Shown here piece after piece: positions 1 to 10,347 of a stretch of DNA of 64,000 nt. Numbering within the stretch: the first letter of the stretch is position 1; the number at the start of each line of letters is the position of its first letter. Below the pieces are notes generated by a model. That model ran no database searches. It saw only the letters and a program-made list of their open reading frames with translations, and was not told where the DNA came from. The stretch covers positions 165,068,643 through 165,132,642 of the forward strand of contig JAUPFV010000001.1 in assembly GCA_036936605.1 (NCBI GenBank). Reading direction: 5' to 3'. Origin of the DNA: Limnanthes douglasii subsp. nivea (Eukaryota > Streptophyta > Magnoliopsida > Brassicales > Limnanthaceae). The translations under genes and the position numbers were made by a program.

Positions 1-289
1 GAGGTAATTTAAGAAACGTTTTCCTATTTCTATTCACATTTAGAGAGAGAGTTATAATGTTCTTTTTGCGTCTTCATTCCAGGCCTTTCCAATTTATAGA
101 GATAGTAAAACGATAAGGATCGAAGTTCTTTGTTTTTTTTTTGGGTACTTTTTTCTATTTTGTTGACGCATAGTATTGGTTAGTGTTACCATGGTGACCA
201 TAAGATACATTGACCTCCAACCCAAAAACCCTAAATTCTTTTTTTATGTGTGTTTAATCTTCCGTTGATGACTTATCTATTTTCCCTCA

Positions 290-1580
290 GAAATGTCTCG
301 CAAATGAGCTTCAAAGAAGAAGAAATCTACTATTGATATAGTTTATGGTCTTCCACTAGTGGATAAGATAGAAGATAAATAATTCTTGAACAACTATTTT
401 GATCATCTGACCCATAATATAAATATTTAACCAGAGAATGGAACCGTAGATTTAGTGTAGTATACGGTCTTCCAAATTCAGTAGAAACTAGGCTTCCCAA
501 ACCAGGTGAACAACCTCATCATGCTCATGAAGGTAAAACTTTCTTTTATACGACCCTTTTTTAGTGGGCATTACGATTACCTATACCAAGTATTATTAAT
601 AATTTCCTTAGATACATTAGGACATGTCCTATGAAACTAGCAGCCAACAGTTGGCGCTTGATGCTAAGCATTCTAGTTAGCTCCAAGGTTTTAGACATCC
701 CCATTTTTCTAGCAAAGGTTTTAGTTAATATAAATGTTTTCAAGCTGTTGAAGACCCCCTATTATTACATATCCATGTGTAGCGGGAGCAGGGTTGTTAA
801 CATGCCTGATTCTGACAAATACTGGGAGCATTTATTTGTTTTTCATTTCTAGTAACTGGGAGCATCCCGTTGGGATGAAGAATATCAAATTAGAACAGAG
901 ATAGAGGAAGACATGTAAGCTTAGAGTTAGTTTTGGTTTATAGTTTTTTTATGTTCTATTATTGGTGATTTTTTACTATTGTTATTTTACTCTATTGAAG
1001 GTACAGATTTAATGAAGTATCAGTAGTTGTAGAGAACTGTTTACGAAGAACCAAAAGTAAATCCTTTGGAGAGATTGTCTGCTGCTTCATTCTCTGAGTG
1101 GCATATTGAGTATCTACGTTTGCTTACCCCTGGAAAAAGTTCGAAAACATTTTATCGTTAATATGTGGAAGATGAACTCTGATTTATAGTTGGGAAAGAT
1201 GAAAAGTTTGTACATGATGATGCACGACCCTGTGAGACAGATAACGAGGAGGAGGAGGTTATCGAAAAAGTTTTTAATGTTGGAGATGGAGTATATGGTG
1301 CTGTGCAGGAGCCTGGTGATAATGATGGGGCTTCGGTCGACATCGAAAAACCCCAAGACAGTATTCTAAGGAGAATGAACCCGTGAAGGATGGTGGCGAC
1401 GATGCTCGCACAAAAGACAGTTGCTTTGAGTAGCTGTATTTTATATTTTTGCCTTAGAATATATGTTTTGAACAATGAATTTGTTTTTTGGACACGTATG
1501 TATTTTGAAGAACTTATGCTCTACTATTTCTTTGGAATGTATAGTGGTTATTTGATGAAGTATATTTCTTAATGTGGTAA
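290..1580 (+). pseudogene. Ty3 (Tat/Retand-type) antisense accessory ORF, copy 1, decayed
   Basis: Conceptual translation with frame changes shows the N-terminal domain of the plant gypsy-type accessory protein (the family catalogued as Transposase_28/PF04195, recalled, not searched). Landmarks are a stretch reading LRLPIPSIINNFLR followed by ANSWRL at about 560-660, then YYYISMCSGSRVV and YWEHLFVFH up to about 850. An intron with GT at 915-916 and AG at 999-1000 fits the same site as the introns in the copies at 11523 and 60868. Downstream of it the frame is scrambled, with acidic runs at 1240-1350. Several stops make it dead. The protein's role in the family is not established. It faces a minus-strand integrase remnant, the same tail-to-tail layout as at 60.6-64 kb. 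Confidence 0.6.
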
Positions 1581-1619
1581 AGTTTTTACAGTTGAAGGGT
1601 ATGGGGGAGGCTTTGTTCT

Positions 1620-1900
1620 TAATTTAAGCACAGTTTGGCTTGTTGCGTAGCCACCTAGGCTTATCATATAAGTTATTTCACATTTTAGGCTTATAAGTTG
1701 AGGGTCAGTATGACATGTAGCGTAATATTTAAGACTTGGTAATCACGCCAGATTGCTTGATTGAGCGTTATCGGTCATGCACAGTATGGCCCATGGCGTA
1801 ACTTATAAGCTTGGTTTATAAAACAAGTTCACTTTTTGTTGACTACTTTAGTTAGGATTCAGTGCGGCTCATTGCGTAACCGAATCGCCATGGTTTATTT
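1620..1900. repeat. degenerate tandem repeat, unit about 77 bp
   Basis: The phrase CAGT-TGGC---T-GCGTA recurs near 1629, 1706, 1780 and 1860. The variants end in TTGCGTAGCC, GTAGCGTAAT, ATGGCGTAAC and ATTGCGTAAC. It lies between the accessory ORF and the integrase remnant, the position where the other two copies of this Ty3 family also carry repeated boxes. The next 200 bases hold no gene that I can see. Confidence 0.5.
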
Positions 1901-2209
1901 ATGCCCGTTCGCTTTTATAATTTTCGGTAGACCTCCCCCTTTTCTTTTCTCTTTTGTTTTTCTTACTTTGGTTGATACGTTTCCTATGTAGATTTATATG
2001 TCTCTTATTGTTTAATAAATCTTATTATTCAAACATAATAAATAACTAATAAATATTTGGCAAACAAGGACTTCATTAATGTTTTTGTCTTACAATGTGC
2101 CTCATAAAAAACCATTAAGCGTCACCAAAAAAGGAAAGAGAGTACATAAATGCTCTAAGTAGCATGGTGATACATTTTCAAATGATTATGAATGTTTTAA
2201 TGCATTAAC

Positions 2210-2820
2210 ATATATGTATTCCAATCTATACGACCTATAATGTCCTTTGGAAATTACTTTGTATGGACCATCCCACTCGGGGGCGAGTTTGCCCGTGTTT
2301 TTATCTTGAGCTCGGTAGAAGATTTTGTTTAAGACTAAGTCGCCCACTTTGAGGCTTCAAGGTATCTAATTGGAATTAAACATGCTTCTCATCAAACTTA
2401 TGTAGTGTTATGATCGAACCCTTGCTTGGTTTCTTCTTACCTTGATCAACTCGATGGATGACTGTCGCGTTTGCTAATTCTGATCCTCTTACTAGTTTTC
2501 TATTTGATGGCTTAGAATTATGATCTTTGCTGGTACAACGACCTTCATTCCATAAAGTAAAGAAAAAAAGTGTATCTCCAGTTGTTCACCAAGGTGTAGT
2601 TCGATATGCACATAACACATCGGCGAGTTTGTCTAGATATTTTCCATTCGACTATTCTAGCTTTTTCTTTATATCAGCCAAAATAGTTCGATTCATGACC
2701 TCGACCTCTTTGTTGGCCCGCGGGTAGTATGGTAAACATTGTCTTATACCATGCTGCTGACATAATATTATTATGATCGAGTTTTGAAACTATGGCCAAT
2801 TATCAGTCATGAGAATTCAT
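2210..2820 (-). pseudogene. Ty3/gypsy integrase C-terminal remnant
   Basis: Read on the minus strand, this stretch follows the integrase of the copy at 62959-64000. The plus-strand phrases at 2250-2290 (reverse of the WEGPY motif), at 2700-2730 (reverse of the HPQANGQ region) and at 2765-2800 (reverse of the DNGPQF region) all line up in order. Several frameshifts and stops break it, so no long frame survives. It ends abruptly at about 2820, where a copia fragment on the same strand takes over, so a deletion or insertion boundary lies there. I infer the same Tat/Retand-type family as the two other elements in the window. Confidence 0.65.
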
Positions 2821-2824
2821 GGGA

Positions 2825-4605
2825 ATCCAAATCTGGAAAAGGATATGCACCTGCATATTGTGCACTTTTTAGTGCCTCAGTGCTATCAATATCATCACCT
2901 GTAATGATCATATCATATACATATAGAGAGAGAAATGATTCGTTATGCACTCGTACATCTGATGAATAAGGCTGATTCATGATTACTAGCAAGAAAACCA
3001 AGTGAAGTAATAATCGTAGAAATATTTTCAAACCAAGAACGAAGAGCTTGTTTGAGGCTATGTAAAGCTTTCTTAAGTCGACAAACATCACCTGGTTGGT
3101 GAAAAATACTTGGGGCAGGAGTCATATAAACATCCTCATGAACATCACTATTTAAAAACGAATTTTTGATATATAGTTGAAAGATCTTCCATTGGCGAAC
3201 AAATGCAACCGTAATAAGAGTACGAATTGTCATTATTTTTTCCACTTGGGAAAATATCTCATCATAATCCATACCATACTTCTGTGAATACCCTTTTACT
3301 ACAAGATGAGCCTTATATCTTTCAACAAACCCATCAGATTTTATTTTAATTTTAAAAACCCAACAAGAACTGATTATATGCTTACATAATGAAGGTTTAA
3401 CTATATCCTATGTATGATTCGGATAAAGAGCAGTAAGCTCTTTGACTATAGCAATTTTCCAACAAGGCTCACAGACAACTTTTTTAAATGACTCAGGTTG
3501 ATATAAATCATGTATGTTTGTCATGAAATAATCAAAAGAACCTGAGTAAAATAATACACAAATTTTGGTAGTTTGGTAGACTTACTTGTATAGTGGGTCT
3601 CCTAAGAGGTGGAGGATTTTTTATTCTACCAGAGGATGGATTTGGCTCAGACATTAATGGAGAAAAAGTAGTATCAAAAGTTACAGATGTCTCATGAGCT
3701 GGTATATCAATATCAAAAGATGTATCGTTATTAGTTTCAAAAGGAACGATAGTCTGAAAGTTTGTCTTTGTTATATTATGTGATTTTGTTGTAACCGAAT
3801 AAAACGGGATATGCTCAAGAAATGTGACATGAATAGATACATATAGCTTTGGGATAGTGAGATCGTAATAATAATAACCTTTATGTGTAACACCATAACC
3901 TAGAAAAACATATATAACTGTTTTAGGACCCAATTTGTTGCGTTCAACATGAGGACGAAGAACAAAACATGTACATCCAAACACTCGTAAGGAATAATAA
4001 TTTCAAAGTTGTATGTATAACTTCTGAAAGGGATACATCTCTGTATTATAAGCAGTGAAAATTCGATTAATCACATAAACAACAGTCAGAATTGCTTATC
4101 CTAAAAAATAGTATGAACTTTAGCTGATAAAAAGAAAGAACAAACAGTCTCAACAAGGTAACGATGTTTTCTTTCTGGCAACACCATTTTGCTGAGGGGT
4201 GTCAATACAAGATGACTATTGTATGGTACCATCAGACACAAATAAATGTTTGAAATCGTTAGAGGTATATTCACCCCCTAAGTCATACTTGAAGCATTTT
4301 ATCACAACAGAATGTTGGATTTTAACCAGTGCTCTAAATTTTTTATAAATTCCAAGAAAATCTAACCTTCGTTTCATAAGATAAATCCATTTATATCGAG
4401 TATAATCATCAATAAAAGAGAAATGATATGATGAAGTATCCTTTGTGGAGGCATGAGATGGACATCAGACATCGGAATGAATACTATCAAAAGGAGTAGT
4501 AGAAGAAGTTACACTTTGATTAAACGGTAACACAAAACATTTTGCAAGTTTACAACCACTGCAATCCAATATATCAAAAGTGTTTAACATGACTGGCATG
4601 TAACC
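2825..4605 (-). pseudogene. Ty1/copia pol fragment (GAG-pre-integrase to reverse transcriptase)
   Basis: On the minus strand the order is: a CxxC pair of the GAG-pre-integrase zinc region near 4540-4560; an integrase core with frameshifts (4160-4500); the integrase C-terminal part (3984-3532, with FGCTCFVLRPHVERNKLGPK and FLGYG); reverse transcriptase (3272-2943, with VCRLKKALHSLKQ); and the catalytic YVYDMIITGDD stretch (equivalent to YVDDM) near 2880-2915. Stops and frame changes are frequent. No LTR is attached. A plus-strand fragment of the same family starts at 5130; both share a near-identical phrase around the zinc motif (4510-4560 reversed, and 6115-6175). This is a defective mobile-element remnant. 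Confidence 0.8.
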
Positions 4606-5129
4606 CTAGTTAGGAGGCCCTCATACAACGGTTGGATGTCGTCTCCAGCTTTTGATAAATACCTTCCTCCATTTCTCTTTGTCAAAGACTTGTCACTAGC
4701 ATTAGTGAGATCAAATACGTCGGCGTGGACCTTATCCCTCTAGATTTCGTTTTTAGATTTGGTATTTGGATTTAGTTTTGGATTAAATTTTGATGTAGAT
4801 TAGATTTGAATTTGAATTTGAGTTTGGACTTCAATTTGACTTGTTTCTGATTTGGATTTGATTGAGTATTCAATTTGATTTGGGTTTTTTTATTTGGATT
4901 TCAATTGTGGTTTTAACTAATACTTTGAATTTGGACTTGGTTTGGTTAAGATTTGATTTGATATTTATTGAATTTGGATTTGGTATCTCTTGATTGTTTG
5001 AATTTTTTTTCGAATTAGGGATTGTGGATCATATTGCGATTATGATAAGAAAATAATTTTCTACAGTCTACTAGTACCAAACTAAATGAGAAAAACTTTT
5101 TTATACCTACAGCCGCATATCATTCAGGT
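4606..5129. repeat. spacer with TTTGGATTTG-type low-complexity tract
   Basis: From about 4755 to 5010 the plus strand is an imperfect run of TTTGGATTTGG/TTTGAATTTG words. The first 150 bases and the last 100 bases show no coding similarity that I can recognise. Confidence 0.5.
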
Positions 5130-6295
5130 ATGTCCTCGTCTTCCACTTCAAGTATTGATTTATCATTGTGGATTTTAGATTCAAGTGTGTCTTATCATAT
5201 GTCACCTCACATGTCGAACTTTGTTTCGTTGTCTTATGTTTCACCCATATATGTTATGCCTGCTAGTGTTACAACAATGTTAGTAGAGGGTATTGGCTGT
5301 ATTCGTACCCCTCATATATCGCTATCTGATGTTTGCTACGTTCCCACTATGGATGGAAATGAGTCGTCCGCGGGTTGGGTTCGGCCGGCCCGCTCGAGCC
5401 TGTTTTTTAGACACTTGAGCCTGAACCTGACCCGACCCGTTCCCGGGCTTATATTTTCAAACTCGAGTTCGTCCGTTCATGTCGGTCGGTCAACCCGGCC
5501 CGACCCGCAGACATTAATTTTAATATTTTTTTCATTTATTTTAAATATATTAAGTTTATATATATATATATATATATTACTGTTATTATATATAAAAATA
5601 TTAACTTATATATATTTTTTCATAATTTTCGGGCCGGAACGGGTTGGACAAATTAGAAACCCAAGCCTGGCTCGGCCTGGTTGCGGGTTACAATTTCATA
5701 ACCCAGACCCGACCAACTACGTTCGGGTCGGGCCGGACAACACTCGGATTACCATCCCTGGTTATCACTCTTGTTTTGAATCTTGTTTCGGTTAGCCAAT
5801 TGTGCAAATGTGGTTATTGGGTCTTGTCTTCTGATTCCGTTTACTCATAAAGTGATTGGAACATGTTATAAAATATGGGAACTCTATGTTTTAGAAAAAC
5901 TCAAGGTAACTAATGTGGATATCTATGGTGTCGATAGTGGAAAATATACTCGAATGATATTGCTACCTCTGGTGTTGATTTCTCTTTGTTTCGTTTGAAT
6001 CATTCATCATCTGAGTTTTATCTTTGGCATTCTCCTCTGAGACATGTATATGCATCACGTTTGAAATTTTTAGTCTCTACATGTTCTTTAGGTCAATTAA
6101 ACACTAGTGATATCTCAGATTGTAGTGGTTGTAAACTGACAAAATTTTATGCGTTACCGTTTAATCGAAATGTCACTTTGAGTTTTTTGTCTTTAATTTT
6201 TATGTTGAACTCATATCCATTTTTTAACATTTTGGATTTTAGTTGTTGGACAATGTTTCTACTCATATTCATTGTCTTACTTACGTTACGTTAAT
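5130..6295 (+). pseudogene. Ty1/copia fragment (protease to GAG-pre-integrase), split by a MITE
   Basis: The reading frame opens with the retropepsin region (LWILDSSVSYHMSPHMSNF, where the usual DSGA is DSSV) and runs to VCYVP at 5340. After the inserted MITE it resumes with LVLNLVSVSQLCKCGYWV at about 5775. The GAG-pre-integrase domain follows (LWHSPLRHVYASRLKFL, then CSGCKLTKF near 6120). Integrase, reverse transcriptase and LTRs are missing. Similarity fades after 6295. The fragment is inactive: the aspartic protease triad is altered and the frame is interrupted. It is the same family as the minus-strand fragment at 2825-4605, in the opposite orientation. Confidence 0.8.
5348..5760. mobile_element. 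hAT-type MITE, 413 bp, inserted in copia
   Basis: The ends read TATGGATGGAAAT and ATTACCATCCCTG, an imperfect inverted repeat resembling the CAGGGATG ends of Ac/Ds-like hAT elements. They are flanked by 8-bp direct repeats GTTCCCAC (5340-5347) and GTTATCAC (5761-5768), six of eight identical. Removing the element joins the two halves of the copia frame. The inside is GC-rich (GGGTTCGGCCGGCCCG-like words at both sides) around an AT microsatellite at 5550-5580. There is no transposase frame, so it is non-autonomous. Confidence 0.8.
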
Positions 6296-6689
6296 TAATG
6301 GGTTTCTCAGTCCATCTCTACTGGTTTATATGAAAATCAGCACATAAAAATAATTAGAAGTCTGTGGTTCAATTTAGTAAGTAATTTTAATACTTTCTTC
6401 CTATGTTATATCTTTCTATTATTATTTTTGCATGTTTCAATCATTTAGTCGTCAATAGACGTTACAGAATTTGTTTTCTTCTAATAATATGAATATTATT
6501 TTTCTATTAGAAATTAAGGTATGTGAAAGAAAAGTTGAAAATATTATGTGTGTTATGCTTCCATTTTTACATTTTAAGACCAACCATAAGATGCACACGT
6601 TAGGTAGAATATGGCTTGCATGGAACCTGTGTATTATTTTAGTTACATTTGAAAATATAGATTGCTCAATTACATCAATCTCGTCTAAT
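6296..6689. other. AT-rich spacer, no recognised feature
   Basis: Between the copia fragment and the LINE fragment I see no protein similarity, repeat or structured element. Short open frames on both strands (about 6450-6890) overlap each other. On the plus strand their last third already belongs to the LINE. Confidence 0.4.
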
Positions 6690-7862
6690 ACCTCTCTTTC
6701 TCTGCAATTTATGGTTTTAATGATGTTGCAGATCGTGCCCTTCTTTGGCATGACATCTCGGATGTTTCGCACTGTCGTCATGACATGCCTTGGGTTGTGT
6801 TTGGAAAATACGGATGTCATTCGTAATAAAAATAATCGAATCGGTGATTTGGACCTTTTAACATCATCTATTAGTAATTTCAATCATTGTTGCTAAACCA
6901 GTGAGCTTAGTGATCTTAAATCCGTTGTTTTTCAATTCTTTTTGTCAAACTAGCAGCCTAGCCATCCCATCTCCTCTATAATTGATAAGGTTCTAGTCAA
7001 CAAAAATTGGGATGAACTTTTCCCCAATTTCTTTACTCATTATGAATGCCCTCGTACTTCTGATCAAACTCTCATTTCTCTTTTGCTCAGTATCTCTACT
7101 TATTTTCCTAAAACCATTCTTTTTTTTACCATGTGGAAATCTCACCCCGACTATTTCTCCATTGTCACTTCTAACTAGAACCTTCATATGGATTGCGCTA
7201 TAATGTCAATTATATATGCTAATATTAAGCATCTTCAATCCAATTTTTCCTCACTTAACGAAAGAGACACCAGTAACATAAGTAAAAGAGTTTATTATGC
7301 TCAAACTTTTCTTCTTCAAGCTCATCATAATATGGAAAGTGATCCTCTCAACCTCTAACTCATCATAAACCCCGTGAAATTTGGCTTAAATTGGGGAGAC
7401 TGAAGCTCTAAGTTTTTCCACAATAGTGTCAACGCACATATTTACCTAAATAAAATCATCTCTACCAATAACCCGTTTGGGAACATATGTAGCCCCCGGT
7501 GGAGTTGCTAATGTTTTTGTTAATCATATCACCAACCTATCGATAGAACTAAAATCCTTATCACCAAAAAGCTAAAAAAATCCGACAAAACTCATATGAT
7601 TTGCCCAAGAGCTAATAATAAGATAAAAAAATCCCTAATAATGCTAATAATAAAATGTAATGACCTCATGGGTACATGTTCAGTTTCTTTAAGTCCTCTT
7701 GGGCCACCACGGGTAAAAATATTTGCAAAGAAGTCTATTGTTTTTTCCTCCACATTCACATGGACCTTAGTTGGAACAAAATATTTATCATTCTTATCCT
7801 GGAGTCAGAAAACCATTCATCCCCGTCTAACTTTAGACCCAATGCATGTTGTATGTAAACCC
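6690..7862 (+). pseudogene. L1-type LINE ORF2 fragment (endonuclease end to start of reverse transcriptase)
   Basis: Across frame changes the plus strand gives the end of the apurinic endonuclease (PWVVFGKY near 6790; IIDKVLVN near 6985, the usual IDRVLVN), then the linker typical of plant L1 elements (PNFFTHYECPRTSDH at about 7020, MWKSHPDYF near 7130, KVYYAQ-like words at 7290). The start of the reverse transcriptase follows (FFKSSWATTGKNICK at 7678, ending in NFRPNACC at about 7855). Similarity stops at 7862 and a low-complexity array begins. Stops are frequent. The normal protein nicks DNA and primes reverse transcription; this copy lacks the YADD catalytic region altogether. Confidence 0.75.
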
Positions 7863-9400
7863 CTTATTTTGTATTTTATAATATATTTTTCATTTCGCAT
7901 TCGATACTAAGTGTTGTTTTGTTGCTCGTATTTCTAAATTTATTTAACATTTGTTTCATATTTTCCGAATCTTTACAATATGTTTTGCATATCATGGTTA
8001 ATTTAACAATCGTTAACATTTCACATTTCACATCTGCTAGTTGGGTTATGTTTTGTTTCACATTTTACACATGTTTTTATTTTCATTTTGTATTTTATAT
8101 TTGATATTAGATTTGTTTCATATTTATACTCAACTTGGGAGGAAACAAGTCAACAACCTATACAAATGCGTAAAGTTAAACGTCTAGTTGCACTAAAAAA
8201 ATTAATAAAAAGTGTAGACAATGATGGGGAATCGTATGATGAGATAATATTTGTTCGAAAACATTATGAAGATTTTGAATTTCACAAATTAGGATAATAT
8301 GATGGTATGGTCAGTTAAAAAAACATCAATCCACGTTAATGTGAGTAACATGATGGATTTATCTAATCAATAGCAATTTGACTACAATATAACATTCTTT
8401 CTCCAGTTCATTTAAAAGTTGTTTTGCATTTTGTATTCAAGTTAAACAATTGGTGAGAATTTCTTATTTGTTTCTTATTTCACAATCAAGGTATCAAGTG
8501 ATTCACATTTGCATTTCAGTTTAACAAGTGTTTCACATTTCGCAATTGATTGGTTTTTAAATTTATTAGTTGTTTTCCTAATAAAAGATTGTGTATACCC
8601 ATCTTTGGATTTGATAGAACCATTTTTAATAACTGGTAAAGCATTAGCTTTGGTGGGACACGAAGTGGTAATATTTTTTATTATTAAAGCAAAAAATATG
8701 ACTTATAAGTATATAAAATTATCTCTAAAAGTTATTAGATATCGTCGGTTACTAAGACATATGTTATAGAAATGATTGAAAAACTCTATTTGAAAACAAA
8801 TAGTGATACAAGTTATCTCGTCGTTCCACTTTGCACCATAACACAATGAGGAAGAATCAATCATATAACATTATTTGTGAGTGACCTCGATAATATCAAA
8901 GAAGTAAGCTATAACCCACTGGTGTGAAATTTGAAATACATTATAGATACAACAAGAAAACCACACAAAATATTGTAAGTTATGCTAATTTCAGTTTTGG
9001 TTTTACATGCGCACATTTATAAACAAAAGCTTATTTCATATTTAGCATTCAGTTTATGTCACATTTCTCATTTTGCATGCAATTTATGTCAGATTTTATA
9101 TTTCACATTCAGTTTATATGTATTTTACATTTTGCATAATGTGTGTGACATGTTTTGCATTTTAAATTTAGTATTACGCTTTGTTTCATATCTTCCATCT
9201 AAATCATATGTTTGATAACACCTATTATTTATCTAAATTTATATATAGAGTACCTCATCATAAATGGAAATTTTAAAGAAAGCCCAAAAACAAAGATATT
9301 GTGTCCAAGAGATATCTTACAATAGAAAATTGATGACTCTGTGGTAGGAGTTTATGAGTATGCTAGAGATTTTATTGAAAAATGTAGAAGAACTGGTGAT
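7863..9400. repeat. TTTCGCAT-type motif array with small coding-like pieces
   Basis: The plus strand repeats variants of TTTCGCATTT, TTTCACATTT and TTTTGCATTT (for example 7890, 8020, 8410, 8515, 9060, 9110 and 9150). The same motif fills 13968-17000, and a Ty3 element separates the two blocks. Two short segments look coding: 8142-8297 (KRLVALKKLIKSVDNDGESY) and 8560-8769, and a lysine-rich one lies near 9265-9330. I do not recognise them. By analogy with the 41-50 kb locus they could be exons of a gene convergent with MULE1, but that is a guess. Confidence 0.45.
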
Positions 9401-9439
9401 TATTAGTGATAGAAAAATCTGATTTATGGGTAAATATGG

Positions 9440-10240
9440 AAGATCTTGAAGTTGTTTGGTATTAATTTTTTAGTAAAGAGTAATGAGAGAAAGGAGGTGT
9501 ATGCTAATATTTTATGTTTTGGAAAAATTTCAACCCTCTTAATGAAGTTGGTTGGGATATTTATACTATTTTTGGATATTCATGGGCCTTTTGGGTGAGA
9601 TCTACTTATTTGGGTCCATTTTATGAGCCCCCAAGCCCATACTTCAAGGTATTATGCATATAGTTGAGTCATCAGTTCACTTATGTAATTTCTTAGTCAT
9701 TAAATTTTGATCATTAAGTTTGAATTACCCCTCTAAGAAAAATCTAAATTACCACAAAGGACCTTCAAAGATATCTGATCCTATTATATAGCCCTCTTAG
9801 CTCTTTCCAAAATATTTCGGGAGAAGTAATACTATAAAGGATTTTCAAACTGAATCCAAAGTGGGTTATTAAAACTATTTTTATTGAAAGGACACAACTT
9901 AAAACGATTAATTTTCTCATGACACGTGTCACGCAGTTATTGGAGAAACTGAACGGTTTCTTCCTTGGAAACGGCATTTATTGCTAAAAAAGGTAACTAA
10001 CGACTATATTTAGTATCATTCTCTAATCATCATCATTAGTTTGTCTTCCCTAGTAAATCAATTGAGTAGTCTTATTTACTTATATGTAAGTTTAATCTGC
10101 ATTATTTCTATCATTAGAGTAAGAAACAAATTGATTTTCACAGTTTTAGAGAGATAAAAACACTTATTTTCACTTAGATTACCTTTAATTATTCTTGTTT
10201 CTTATTAAAGTTTTGCATGCTCACAGCGAGGATTGCACTT
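9440..10240 (-). repeat. Left LTR and adjoining leader of Ty3 copy 2
   Basis: CTTAATGAAG-TGGTTGGG-TATTTATA near 9538 and GGGCC-TTTTGGG near 9595 align with CTTAATGCAGGTGGTTGGGTATTTATA at 59468 and its downstream words, so both belong to one LTR family. The part from 9640 is repeated at 13820. The exact TG...CA ends are not visible. Beyond about 9990 the sequence may be leader rather than LTR. TATATAG at 9786 could serve a plus-strand promoter for the accessory gene, which is inference. Confidence 0.45.
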
Positions 10241-10347
10241 ATTAAAGGAGGATGGCTTAACTTATTAAAGGCGGTGACAATTGAGAGGTTGTCACTGAGC
10301 ATTCCTAGTCACACGGGAAGAGAGAGAAAAGAAGCGAGGTAGAAGTG

